64,000 nucleotides of DNA, from assembly GCF_000340885.1 (NCBI RefSeq), contig NC_020291.1:83501-147500 (forward strand), written 5' to 3'. The DNA comes from Clostridium saccharoperbutylacetonicum N1-4(HMT). Lineage in GTDB: Bacteria > Bacillota > Clostridia > Clostridiales > Clostridiaceae. Below, in pieces: positions 15,939 to 23,651 of the stretch. The position numbers and the translations under genes were made by a program. Numbering within the stretch: the first letter of the stretch is position 1; every line of letters begins with the position of its first letter. The notes under the pieces are model-generated. The model made no database searches. It had not been told where the DNA came from and saw nothing but the letters and a program-made list of their open reading frames with translations.

Positions 15939-17021
15939 ATGTCAAGAGTTTATAATTTTTCAGCGGGACCTGCTGTATTACCAGAGGAGGTTCTCAAAGA
16001 AGCGGCAGAAGAAATGTTGGATTATCAAGGAACTGGAATGTCAGTTATGGAAATGAGTCATCGTTCAAAGGCGTTTGAAGGCATTATTACAGATGCTGAA
16101 AAAACACTACGAGAACTTATGGGGATTCCGGATAATTACAAGGTATTATTCCTTCAAGGTGGGGCATCACAGCAATTTGCAATGATTCCAATGAATTTAA
16201 TGAAAAATAAAGTTGTGGATCATATTATTACTGGGCAATGGGCAAAGAAAGCAGCAACAGAAGCGAAAATATTTGGGAAAGTTAATATTTTAGCTTCATC
16301 AGAAGACAAAACCTACACATATATACCAGATCTAAAAAATTTAAAAATATCTGATGATGCAGATTATGTGTATATATGTCACAACAATACAATATATGGA
16401 ACTAAGTATAATGAGCTACCTGAAGTTGGGGATAAACTGTTAGTAGCAGATATGTCATCAGATTTCTTATCAGAACCGGTTGATGTATCAAAATATGGAT
16501 TGATTTTTGCAGGTGCACAAAAAAATGTTGGACCAGCAGGAGTTGTTGTTGTAATAGTTCGTGAAGACCTAATTACAGATGATGTACTACCAGGAACTCC
16601 TACTATGTTAAAATACAAGGTTCATGCAGATAATAATTCATTGTATAATACACCACCAGCATATGGAATATACATATGTGGAAAGGTCTTTAAGTGGCTT
16701 AAAGATAAAGGTGGACTAGAAGCCATGAAAAAGATAAATGAAGAAAAAGCAGCTATACTATATAATTATTTAGATTCAAGCAGTATGTTTAAGGGAACTG
16801 TTGTGAAGAAGGATCGTTCTTTAATGAATGTGCCATTTGTAACGGGTTCAGATGAACTAGATGCTAAATTTGTAAAGGAAGCAAAGGCAAAAGGATTTGA
16901 AAATATAAAGGGACACAGAACTGTAGGCGGTATGAGAGCAAGTATATATAATGCTATGCCAATAGAAGGTGTTAAGGCTTTAGTTGAATTTATGAAGAAA
17001 TTTGAAGAAGAAAATAAATAG
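15939..17021 (+). CDS. serC: Phosphoserine aminotransferase
   Basis: This PLP enzyme converts 3-phosphohydroxypyruvate and glutamate to phosphoserine and 2-oxoglutarate. It is 360 residues long, the usual length. Seen are NFSAGPAVLP at the N-terminus, EMSHRSKAF, LFLQGGASQQFAM, and the PLP-lysine region FAGAQKNVGPAGV (Lys near 196). CAAGGGGG before ATG 15939 is a strong SD. The common partner serA is not adjacent; a strong hairpin follows the stop. Its glutamate demand links to the 2-oxoglutarate pathway encoded about 9 kb upstream, which is only a metabolic connection. Confidence 0.96.
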   Translation: MSRVYNFSAGPAVLPEEVLKEAAEEMLDYQGTGMSVMEMSHRSKAFEGIITDAEKTLRELMGIPDNYKVLFLQGGASQQFAMIPMNLMKNKVVDHIITGQWAKKAATEAKIFGKVNILASSEDKTYTYIPDLKNLKISDDADYVYICHNNTIYGTKYNELPEVGDKLLVADMSSDFLSEPVDVSKYGLIFAGAQKNVGPAGVVVVIVREDLITDDVLPGTPTMLKYKVHADNNSLYNTPPAYGIYICGKVFKWLKDKGGLEAMKKINEEKAAILYNYLDSSSMFKGTVVKKDRSLMNVPFVTGSDELDAKFVKEAKAKGFENIKGHRTVGGMRASIYNAMPIEGVKALVEFMKKFEEENK

Positions 17022-17029
17022 ATAATAAC

Positions 17030-17061
17030 AATTAGAGAATCATATTTTTGATTCTCTAATT
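17030..17061 (+). terminator. serC terminator hairpin
   Basis: AATTAGAGAATCA and TGATTCTCTAATT form a perfect 13-bp stem with a six-base loop. The downstream T-tract is weak (AATTTTG). Confidence 0.7.
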
Positions 17062-17204
17062 AATTTTGAAATAGATAATTCTATAATACATCTAAAATTT
17101 ACATAAAAGTTATAGAATTCAAATCATAGAAAAAAGTGAATTTTCATATTTTGAATTTATGTTTAAAGAAAGTGATAAGAAATCGTATCAAATTAAGTAA
17201 AAAA

Positions 17205-17669
17205 TTATCCTACATTTTTATTTTCTCCTCCATTCTGACAAGTATATGACTCCGCATGGGGGGTTACGGTAGATTCCGTTTCAGTAGCTTTAAATTCCAT
17301 TATTCCCTCAATCTTAATTTTATCGTGGTCTGTCAATTTTCTATAAAGTCTGACTATATTAATTTCATCTTCAGTAAGGGAACCTAATGAAGAAATATCC
17401 TTACTGATTTCAGTACTGGTTGAATTTTTACTACTTATGTTATAAGTATCATTAATAAACATGTCTCCAGTGCCATTAATTAGCCAGTTTTGTGAAACTT
17501 TATATATATTTTCTATGTTAACTAATGCCTTGCTAGATGGTTTATAGCGACCTTTAATCCAATCTGTAATATTACCAGGAGAATAACTTATTGATTCAGC
17601 AAATTGTTTTTTTGTAAGTTTATAATGTTTTAATATTAAATCCAATCTATCACCAATATTGGTATCCAT
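17205..17669 (-). CDS. XRE-family repressor-like regulator
   Basis: A 154-residue protein with an N-terminal helix-turn-helix (about 5-65: KLTKKQFAESISYSPGNITDWIKGRYKPS, then WLINGTGDMF), typical of Cro/CI phage-type repressors. The remaining 90 residues are Ser/Thr-rich, then charged, without a recognisable protease or sensing domain. AGGAGG (complement of 17680-17685) is ten bases from ATG 17669, which I prefer over a TTG three codons earlier that sits on the SD. It is divergent from a second, small XRE gene, with a perfect inverted repeat between them, as in a genetic switch. No other phage genes are near. Confidence 0.85.
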   Translation of the reverse strand: MDTNIGDRLDLILKHYKLTKKQFAESISYSPGNITDWIKGRYKPSSKALVNIENIYKVSQNWLINGTGDMFINDTYNISSKNSTSTEISKDISSLGSLTEDEINIVRLYRKLTDHDKIKIEGIMEFKATETESTVTPHAESYTCQNGGENKNVG

Positions 17670-17690
17670 TTCAAACAAACCTCCTAAATT

Positions 17691-17737
17691 TTACTGAAAT
17701 AAGTAAAAAAATACTTTACAAGTACTGATTTCAGTAA
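17691..17737. promoter_or_regulatory. Putative operator for the divergent XRE pair
   Basis: TTACTGAAAT (17691-17700) and ATTTCAGTAA (17728-17737) are perfect inverted copies separated by 27 bases. Between them lie a second imperfect palindrome, AAGTA...TACTT (17701-17716), and AGTACT (17721-17726). The site begins five bases upstream of the SD of the larger regulator, fitting autorepression. Confidence 0.55.
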
Positions 17738-17908
17738 TATAATTAGTACGTGATAAGAAAACACTTCAAAAATATTTTATCATAAATGATTATTAATAAA
17801 ACTAATATATTTCATTTCTTGAATTTAACTAATGAGAAAGGTATCCTACCACTTACCCAGAATATTGACAAATGAATTAATTTGTGATTTTTTAAGGAGT
17901 TGATTCAA

Positions 17909-18121
17909 ATGAAAAATGACATTTCTGATTTTGGAAAGGAAATTAAAATTAGGCTTATTCAATTGAATATGACACAAAGAGCATTAGCTAAAAAGATTGG
18001 TGTTAGTGAAAATTATTTAACAGATATAGTTAATGGAAGGCGTTCTGGGATAAAGTATAGAGCAGCTATTACTTCAGTTCTTTATAAAGAAAATATTGAA
18101 GATAGAATAAGAATAGTTTAA
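17909..18121 (+). CDS. Small XRE-family DNA-binding protein
   Basis: A 70-residue protein that is essentially one helix-turn-helix: TQRALAKKIGVSENYLTDIVNGRRSG. It is of Cro size. AAGGAG at 17894-17899 sits before ATG 17909; an in-frame TTG three codons earlier overlaps the SD and is rejected. It is transcribed away from the larger XRE gene. The pair looks like a repressor/antirepressor switch, perhaps left by a mobile element, but no integrase or attachment site is visible. Confidence 0.85.
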   Translation: MKNDISDFGKEIKIRLIQLNMTQRALAKKIGVSENYLTDIVNGRRSGIKYRAAITSVLYKENIEDRIRIV

Positions 18122-18280
18122 TTATTATATAAAGTACACTAGATAAAATGCAATCTCAAATTGCTGTAAATAAATATAAAAGATATAATTAATATCCCAT
18201 AAGTAAGAGTAGGTACTATATATAATAATGAGGTATATCATTTTGAATGATTAGATAAATAACTTCATTAGGTAGTGTTT

Positions 18281-18312
18281 AAACCATCAGTTATTTAATT
18301 GCTGGTTTTTTT
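18281..18312 (+). terminator. Terminator after the small XRE gene
   Basis: AAACCA (18281-18286) pairs with TGGTTT (18303-18308), with a 16-base loop and a seven-T run. An upstream AAATAACT can alternatively pair with AGTTATTT inside the loop, so the hairpin might be conditional. Confidence 0.55.
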
Positions 18313-18374
18313 ATGGGTAAAAATATTTATGAAATTATATACTGAAAATATGAAATCAGAGAAGGGGACATATT

Positions 18375-18479
18375 ATGAAGTGGTTTGGAAGTTTGAAAAC
18401 AATGCAGAAATTAATATCTGGATTTATTTTTGTTGCATTATTTATTGCATTAACTGGAATTAATGGAGTTTTTAACTGA
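18375..18479 (+). pseudogene. Truncated methyl-accepting chemotaxis protein, N-terminus only
   Basis: An SD (GAAGGGG) and ATG start a 34-residue frame, MKWFGSLKTMQKLISGFIF then a hydrophobic stretch, ending at TGA. This is the typical N-terminus and first transmembrane helix of clostridial chemoreceptors (the MKWFxSLKTxQKLISGF pattern). No ligand-binding, HAMP or signalling domain follows: the next gene begins 47 bases later. I read it as the remnant of a deleted receptor whose signals for translation survive. Confidence 0.7.
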
Positions 18480-18526
18480 TATTATTTTGAATTGATTTTT
18501 TAAAATAGAAAAGAAGGTTGAAAGTG

Positions 18527-18910
18527 ATGAAGAAAAATGAGAAAAATATATTGGTAGTTGATGATATGACAAGTATTAGGAAATTCATTAGAGGAACTTT
18601 AGAGGATTATAATTATAATGTATTTGAAGCTAGCAATGGAGAAGAGGGAATCAAGGTATTTGAAAAATATGGCGATATTGATTTGATAATTACAGATATA
18701 TATATGCCAATAAAAAGTGGATTAGAGCTTGTAGTTGATTTGAAAGAGAAGCACAAAAATTTAAAAACTATTGTTCTTTCAGATGGTGGTAAAAATAATT
18801 TTTCTAATGAACTTGGGGTTGTTGAAGCCCTAGGAGCAACATATTTTATGAAGAAAGATTTTATAAAAGATAAATTGATAGGATTAGTAAAAGATATACT
18901 GAATGAGTAA
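18527..18910 (+). CDS. Single-domain response regulator, CheY-like
   Basis: A 127-residue stand-alone receiver domain. The acidic pocket is Asp12-Asp13, the phospho-acceptor Asp57 is in ITDIYMP, the switch Ser is in VLSDG, and the conserved Lys is in FMKKDF. There is no output domain. AGAAGG at 18512-18517 supports ATG 18527. It follows the chemoreceptor remnant, hinting that this was once a receptor/CheY signalling unit. Partner kinase unknown; the PAS histidine kinase 2.6 kb downstream is a candidate only by proximity. Confidence 0.9.
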   Translation: MKKNEKNILVVDDMTSIRKFIRGTLEDYNYNVFEASNGEEGIKVFEKYGDIDLIITDIYMPIKSGLELVVDLKEKHKNLKTIVLSDGGKNNFSNELGVVEALGATYFMKKDFIKDKLIGLVKDILNE

Positions 18911-19034
18911 ATTATATTTACTGTTTGGTAAAAAAATCTATAAAAAGAAGGAATTATAAATATAGTATCGAATTATACATTTTATAAAGGAATATATAAT
19001 TTTATTAAATATTTTGAGGAAGGGAAGTTATAAT

Positions 19035-19529
19035 ATGTTGAGACTTACCTGGATGGAATTTTTTTTGAGAACTCTTCCGGAAGTATTCGTTATGGTATGG
19101 GGCATACATGTGATTTCTAGAGAATCTATAGATAAATTTAAGTATATACTTTCTAGTATAATATTAGCTATATTAACTTTTCTTGTAAGATGGCTTCCTA
19201 TATATTTTGGTGTACATATGATAATTAATATGATTCTGATTATAAGTATTATGGTTATTATTAATATACCAATAATAAAATCAATATATAGTACTTTATT
19301 AGCATTTTTTATACTTGCGCTAGGTGAATTTTTAAATATGGCACTATTAGACTTATTAGACATAAATATAAACATTGAATCCTTAAATATTTATAATAAA
19401 TGTTTATATTGGTATCCATCATTAATATTTTTCTTATTATTTATAATATTAATGAATTATTTATTTAAAATGAGAGAAAAAATAAAAAAGGTATCTAAAT
19501 TGAAGGATGATAATTTAAATAGAGAGTAA
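19035..19529 (+). CDS. AgrC-like membrane sensor domain without kinase
   Basis: A 164-residue protein with about five predicted transmembrane helices. The N-terminus, LTWMEFFLRTLPEVFVM, resembles the start of the membrane sensor region of AgrC/GHKL-type histidine kinases of clostridia. It ends in a basic tail (MREKIKKVSKLKDDN) just where a kinase dimerisation helix would begin, and no DHp or ATPase domain follows. GGAAGG sits before ATG 19035. It lies 1.1 kb upstream of agrB, with one opposite-strand gene between. It may be a kinase-less receptor, a decoy or a decayed kinase; family placement is from memory. Confidence 0.6.
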   Translation: MLRLTWMEFFLRTLPEVFVMVWGIHVISRESIDKFKYILSSIILAILTFLVRWLPIYFGVHMIINMILIISIMVIINIPIIKSIYSTLLAFFILALGEFLNMALLDLLDININIESLNIYNKCLYWYPSLIFFLLFIILMNYLFKMREKIKKVSKLKDDNLNRE

Positions 19530-19624
19530 TGAGAAATTATTTTTAAGTATAAAAAAATAAAACAATAAGTAATTACAATAATCCTATATATTGAGAACAT
19601 AATATATAGGATTATTTTCATAGA

Positions 19625-20350
19625 TTAACTAATTTTTTTTAATAAAACATGGTTGAAATAAGATATATTTATATATTCATCTATATTTGAAACCTTCATT
19701 TCAATATCAAACATTTTTTCTTCCCAATCTTGCTGATTCTTTAATTCATGATTTTGTTGTAAAGCCCAAAAGGTTTTAATTCCAAGTACTTTTTCAATAG
19801 CGATATTCATATCTTTTACTAAATCTATAATATCATTTATATTGTAATAATTTACTTCACCAAATGGTGGAATATTAATAGTTCCACCATTAAGTAAATA
19901 TATTGCCTCATCTACGTTATTTTCATAAACAACCTTCTCCATAATCTTTCCTAGAGGATTATGTTTTACAATTGATATAATTCCATTGGGTTTAAGAATT
20001 CGATAAAATTCTTGAAATATATCTTTCCGTTCCTTTATATATTCTAAAACATTATGACATAATACAACATCAAATGAATTATCTTTTAGTTTTTTTAATT
20101 GATCTATTTCACCAACAATTTGTTTATAATTATTTTTGCAGAATCTTTTTTCTACTGTCTCAACATCCGGCTCTATTGCGAGGACATCATTATTTTTTGC
20201 AAAATGACTTGCTGTGATTCCGAATCCGCTTCCATAGTCAAGGACTTTTAAATTGTTTATATGAGACAGTTGTTCCCAAACTACTCGATAGAAAAGTATA
20301 CTCCATTTGCTATTTAGATTCTCTAAATATGTATTTAAATCATCAATCAT
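19625..20350 (-). CDS. Class I SAM-dependent methyltransferase
   Basis: A 241-residue Rossmann-fold methyltransferase of the UbiE/type-11 group. Motif I is VLDYGSGFG at 36-44, the acidic AIEPD follows, and SFDVVLCHNVLEYI is the motif before the catalytic core. The substrate is unknown. AGGAGGAA precedes ATG 20350. It is oriented against its neighbours within the accessory region, and so is probably an independent transcription unit. Confidence 0.88.
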   Translation of the reverse strand: MIDDLNTYLENLNSKWSILFYRVVWEQLSHINNLKVLDYGSGFGITASHFAKNNDVLAIEPDVETVEKRFCKNNYKQIVGEIDQLKKLKDNSFDVVLCHNVLEYIKERKDIFQEFYRILKPNGIISIVKHNPLGKIMEKVVYENNVDEAIYLLNGGTINIPPFGEVNYYNINDIIDLVKDMNIAIEKVLGIKTFWALQQNHELKNQQDWEEKMFDIEMKVSNIDEYINISYFNHVLLKKIS

Positions 20351-20634
20351 TATGTTCCTCCTTTTATAGGATTACTTATATATATATATCAAATTATACT
20401 TTTATTATAACATTATGTTACACAAATTTATATTTTTGGAGTAAATTTTATTAATTTTATATTTATTTTTTGTTTTTTGAAAAATAAAAAGGAAAAATAT
20501 AACCAATGTAGAATTATACAAATATATAATTAAATAGAGAATATATACAAATTTTTTAAATTTTTTTTGATAACATTGTAGATAATAAAAAATCATAATG
20601 GGTAATTAATAAAGAATGAAGAAAGGAATAAAAT

Positions 20635-21294
20635 ATGTCTCTAGCTGAAAAAATAGCAATTAGAATTGGAAATAATGCAAAATTATTTTTGAAGGTTGAT
20701 GAAGATCAAGAACAAGTAATTGTATATGGAGCAATAAATTTATTTCAAGTCATATTTGCTTTCCTATGGGTTATAATTGCTGGAGTGTTTTTTGGTGTTC
20801 TTTATGAGGCCTTAGTATTTACCGCTACAGTTGGTATTTTAAGAAAATATTCAGGAGGTGCACATGCTTCTTCGTCAAGTCGGTGTATTATAATAGGAAC
20901 AATTTTGGCGGTGTTAGCTGGAATAATTATTAATAATGTATTATATATTGCTAATAATTATCTAGTATTGTTAATAAGTGTAGCTTTTATGATTTTTTCA
21001 TTTATGATAGTGGCAAAAAATGCACCAGTTGATAGCATTAAGAAACCTATTAACAATATCGAAATGAGAAAGCAATTTAGAAAGAAATCTATCACTGTAC
21101 TATCTATTTATTCAATTATAATAATGATTTTATTTATATTAAATAAAAAATATTTGGAATTACATTACATAAAGTTGATGGAGATTATTAGTCTTGGTGT
21201 TTTATGGCAGACTATTACGCTTACTAAAAATGGAATAAGATTTTTAAACAAAGTTGACTTTGTTTTAAAATACATTACAGATAGAAAGGGGTGA
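20635..21294 (+). CDS. agrB: Accessory gene regulator protein B, AgrB
   Basis: This membrane endopeptidase processes the AgrD propeptide and forms the thiolactone of the autoinducing peptide. The 219-residue protein has the typical AgrB layout: an amphipathic N-terminus, several transmembrane helices, and the catalytic RKYSGGAHASSSSRC segment with His77 and Cys84, the same numbers as the essential pair of the Staphylococcus aureus enzyme. AAAGGAA is the SD for ATG 20635. agrD starts five bases after its stop, so the two are translationally linked. Confidence 0.96.
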   Translation: MSLAEKIAIRIGNNAKLFLKVDEDQEQVIVYGAINLFQVIFAFLWVIIAGVFFGVLYEALVFTATVGILRKYSGGAHASSSSRCIIIGTILAVLAGIIINNVLYIANNYLVLLISVAFMIFSFMIVAKNAPVDSIKKPINNIEMRKQFRKKSITVLSIYSIIIMILFILNKKYLELHYIKLMEIISLGVLWQTITLTKNGIRFLNKVDFVLKYITDRKG

Positions 21295-21299
21295 ATGAT

Positions 21300-21434
21300 A
21301 TGAAAAATTCCATTAATAAAGTAATTGTTACAATTGCAGCTAATATTTGTACAAAAATGGCATTATCAACTTCAGCATCAGCTTGCTCTATAAGTACATT
21401 CCAACCAGAAGAACCAAAGTGTTTAAGAAAATAG
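21300..21434 (+). CDS. agrD: AgrD autoinducing-peptide precursor
   Basis: A 44-codon gene whose product has a cationic/hydrophobic leader, a SASAC junction, and a QPEEPKCLRK C-terminus. The QPEEPK recognition tail matches that of Clostridium perfringens AgrD, whose peptide is CLWFT. Aligning the two on SAC and QPEEPK predicts the mature ring Cys-Ser-Ile-Ser-Thr (Cys29 to Thr33), with Phe34 starting the removed tail. AAAGGGGTG overlapping the agrB stop is the SD. The gene is too short for routine ORF calling. Confidence 0.92.
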   Translation: MKNSINKVIVTIAANICTKMALSTSASACSISTFQPEEPKCLRK

Positions 21435-21465
21435 TAAGTAATAAAATTTAGTTGGAACAATGTTT

Positions 21466-21507
21466 AAAATAAAAATTGTTGATTTAATTATCAACAATTT
21501 TTATTTT
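21466..21507 (+). terminator. agrBD terminator
   Basis: A 17-bp perfect stem, AAAATAAAAATTGTTGA with TCAACAATTTTTATTTT, ends the agrBD unit 32 bases after the agrD stop. Confidence 0.85.
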
Positions 21508-21548
21508 AAATTTATGCATTTTTACCTATGATATTAGGGGGGAACAGT

Positions 21549-23408
21549 ATGAAAGCTTTTATAGATAAAGATGAAAATAATTTAGCTATAATGTTATCAA
21601 TTATTAAAATTGCAATAATAGCATTTATTAGCATAATCATATATATAAATTTGCCTAAGTATTGGGGTGATTTGAATATAAAAGATAATGGCCAATACAA
21701 TTTATATACTATGGGATTTCTTTTATGTATTACTGGACTGTGCTATTTTTTGTGGTTGATAATTAGCCGTAAAATGTTACAATCGTCAAATGTATTTAAG
21801 GTTTCATGGTTATTGGAAAATATTTTCTTTATAGCGATAATTTCTTTACCTATGTATTTATCTACGGTATATGAAAGCGAAAATAAATATTTATTTCTAT
21901 TATTAATAATATCATCTGTCATTCAATATGGTTCACGTTATGGAATTATAACATCACTTTTTTCTTCTATATTTATACTGGGGACAGATTTATTATATGC
22001 TCCGATAAAAGATGGAATAAATTTATACTTGCAAAAGGATTTAACCATGGTGGGAGTATTTATTTTTGTTGCGTGGATTCTTGGATATTATGTTGATATG
22101 GAAGTATCAAATAATAAAAAAAAGGATAGAACGCTTGAAATATTAAGTTCAGAATTGAAGGAAAAAAATAAGGAAAGACTAGACATAGAATCATTATTAC
22201 TGAAAAATAAAACTTGTTATGATATGTTATTTGAAAATTCCTCGAATGCTATCATTGTGCATGAAAATGGAGTAATTATATATGCAAATGAAAGTTCAGC
22301 CAAGTTATTAGGATATGAAAATCCGATTGAATTAAATGGTAAGGATTTTTATAAACACTATCCTCAAAATATAAAATTAAATGTTGAGGAAAGGTATTTA
22401 AATATCATAAGCAATGAAGATTTAAAAGTTATGGAAGAAGAAAACATACTCAATTGCAATGGTGGTCTTATACCAGTGAGAAATACTTCAGCTTTCTTTA
22501 CATACAAAGGAAAATCTTCAATACTAACACTTTTACTAGATATAACTTCAGAAAAAAAATTGGAAACCTTAGAAGAGGATGTGGAAAAAAGTTTAAAATT
22601 ACTTAATGAAACTAGAGAATTTAACAACCTCATAACCGATTTTTTTACTAACATGTCTCACGAACTTAAAACACCTGTTAATGTTATTTTTGCTGCAATT
22701 CAAACTATATATGTGTACTTAGATGATTGTAAATTAGATAATATAGATAAATGTAAATCTTATTTAAAAACAATGAAACAAAATTGTTTAAGAATGATTA
22801 AGTTAATAAATAATCTTTTAGATATAACAAAATTAGATTCAGGATTTATTAAAATTAATAAAAGAAATGGCAATATTGTAAGCGTTATTGAAGATATTGT
22901 TCAATCAATAGCGTCATATGTAAAAAGTAAGGATATAGAACTTATATTTGATACTGATACGGAAGAAAAAATTATGGGGTTTGATCATGATATGATGGAA
23001 CGGATATTATTGAATTTAATATCGAATGCCCTTAAATATAGTAATCCTAATGGACATATATATGTTAGTTTGGTAGATGAACAATCAAGTCTTGTTATAA
23101 AAGTTAAAGATGAAGGTAAAGGAATTCCACCGAATAAGCTTGATGTTATATTTGAACGATTTGGACAAGTTAATAATTCACTATCTAGGCAATGTGAAGG
23201 AACTGGGATAGGATTATATCTTGTGAAATCATTCATTGAGATCCATGGTGGGAAAATAACTGTTACAAGTACTGAAGGAGAAGGTAGTGAATTTATTATA
23301 GTATTGCCAGCAAAATTAGTTGAAAATGAAAGCTATGAAGATAAGGCTTTTTTTGAGACTCACGTGGAGAGAATAGAAATAGAATTTTCTGATATATATT
23401 CAATATAG
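21549..23408 (+). CDS. Membrane PAS-domain sensor histidine kinase, orphan
   Basis: A 619-residue kinase. Residues about 10-190 hold five or six transmembrane helices; a coiled segment leads to a PAS domain (about 210-335). Then come HisKA, with the phospho-acceptor His in FFTNMSHELKTPVN, and HATPase_c with NLISNALKYSN, VKDEGKGIP and GTGIGLYLVKSF. An SD of six Gs (21537-21542) selects ATG 21549 over one seven codons upstream. No response regulator adjoins it, and the agrBD terminator separates it from agrD. Its membrane part is not clearly AgrC-like. Orphan kinases of this build phosphorylate Spo0A in clostridia, so that is one possible target (inference). Confidence 0.9.
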   Translation: MKAFIDKDENNLAIMLSIIKIAIIAFISIIIYINLPKYWGDLNIKDNGQYNLYTMGFLLCITGLCYFLWLIISRKMLQSSNVFKVSWLLENIFFIAIISLPMYLSTVYESENKYLFLLLIISSVIQYGSRYGIITSLFSSIFILGTDLLYAPIKDGINLYLQKDLTMVGVFIFVAWILGYYVDMEVSNNKKKDRTLEILSSELKEKNKERLDIESLLLKNKTCYDMLFENSSNAIIVHENGVIIYANESSAKLLGYENPIELNGKDFYKHYPQNIKLNVEERYLNIISNEDLKVMEEENILNCNGGLIPVRNTSAFFTYKGKSSILTLLLDITSEKKLETLEEDVEKSLKLLNETREFNNLITDFFTNMSHELKTPVNVIFAAIQTIYVYLDDCKLDNIDKCKSYLKTMKQNCLRMIKLINNLLDITKLDSGFIKINKRNGNIVSVIEDIVQSIASYVKSKDIELIFDTDTEEKIMGFDHDMMERILLNLISNALKYSNPNGHIYVSLVDEQSSLVIKVKDEGKGIPPNKLDVIFERFGQVNNSLSRQCEGTGIGLYLVKSFIEIHGGKITVTSTEGEGSEFIIVLPAKLVENESYEDKAFFETHVERIEIEFSDIYSI

Positions 23409-23495
23409 ACATAATAAGAGCTTCAAAAAAATATAAGATAGATAAAAATAAAACTTTTGGGCAGAGCACTTTTAAGTTATGTAATAATAGAAATA

Positions 23496-23545
23496 ACAGC
23501 TGATATTTCTATTCACGTTATTGATAGTGAATAAATATCAGCTGT
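23496..23545. terminator. Hairpin 3' of the orphan kinase gene
   Basis: ACAGCTGATATTT...TATTCAC pairs with GTGAATA...AATATCAGCTGT, about 19 bp with one bulge. There is no T-run, so termination efficiency is uncertain. Confidence 0.6.
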
Positions 23546-23563
23546 GCAAAAACTTAATCATTT

Positions 23564-23610
23564 ATTTGAATACTAACTAAAATTCATATATTTCTAGTTA
23601 GTATTCAAAT
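23564..23610. terminator. Second convergent hairpin, asnS side
   Basis: ATTTGAATACTAACTA (23564-23579) and its exact complement (23595-23610) make a 16-bp stem, lying 42 bases from the asnS stop. Two unlike strong hairpins within 115 bases insulate the convergent genes. Confidence 0.65.
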
Positions 23611-23651
23611 ATTAAAATTAAATAAATAAGTCATTTTTAATCTAAATAATA

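Noticed and set aside
18189..18312. Possible riboswitch upstream of the chemoreceptor remnant (c-di-GMP switches often precede such genes)
   Set aside because: No GEMM or class II core motif could be found; only a terminator-like hairpin with an alternative pairing is visible.
20403..20634. Small minus-strand frame upstream of agrB
   Set aside because: Low-complexity AT-rich translation dominated by Ile, Tyr, Phe and Lys without SD; no coding signal.
17205..23408. Complete prophage or integrative element in the accessory region
   Set aside because: No integrase, transposase, portal, terminase, relaxase or clear attachment-site repeat was found; only the XRE pair hints at mobility.
23496..23610. 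CRISPR-like repeat pair
   Set aside because: The two hairpins have unrelated sequences and lie between convergent genes; they are terminator-type inverted repeats.
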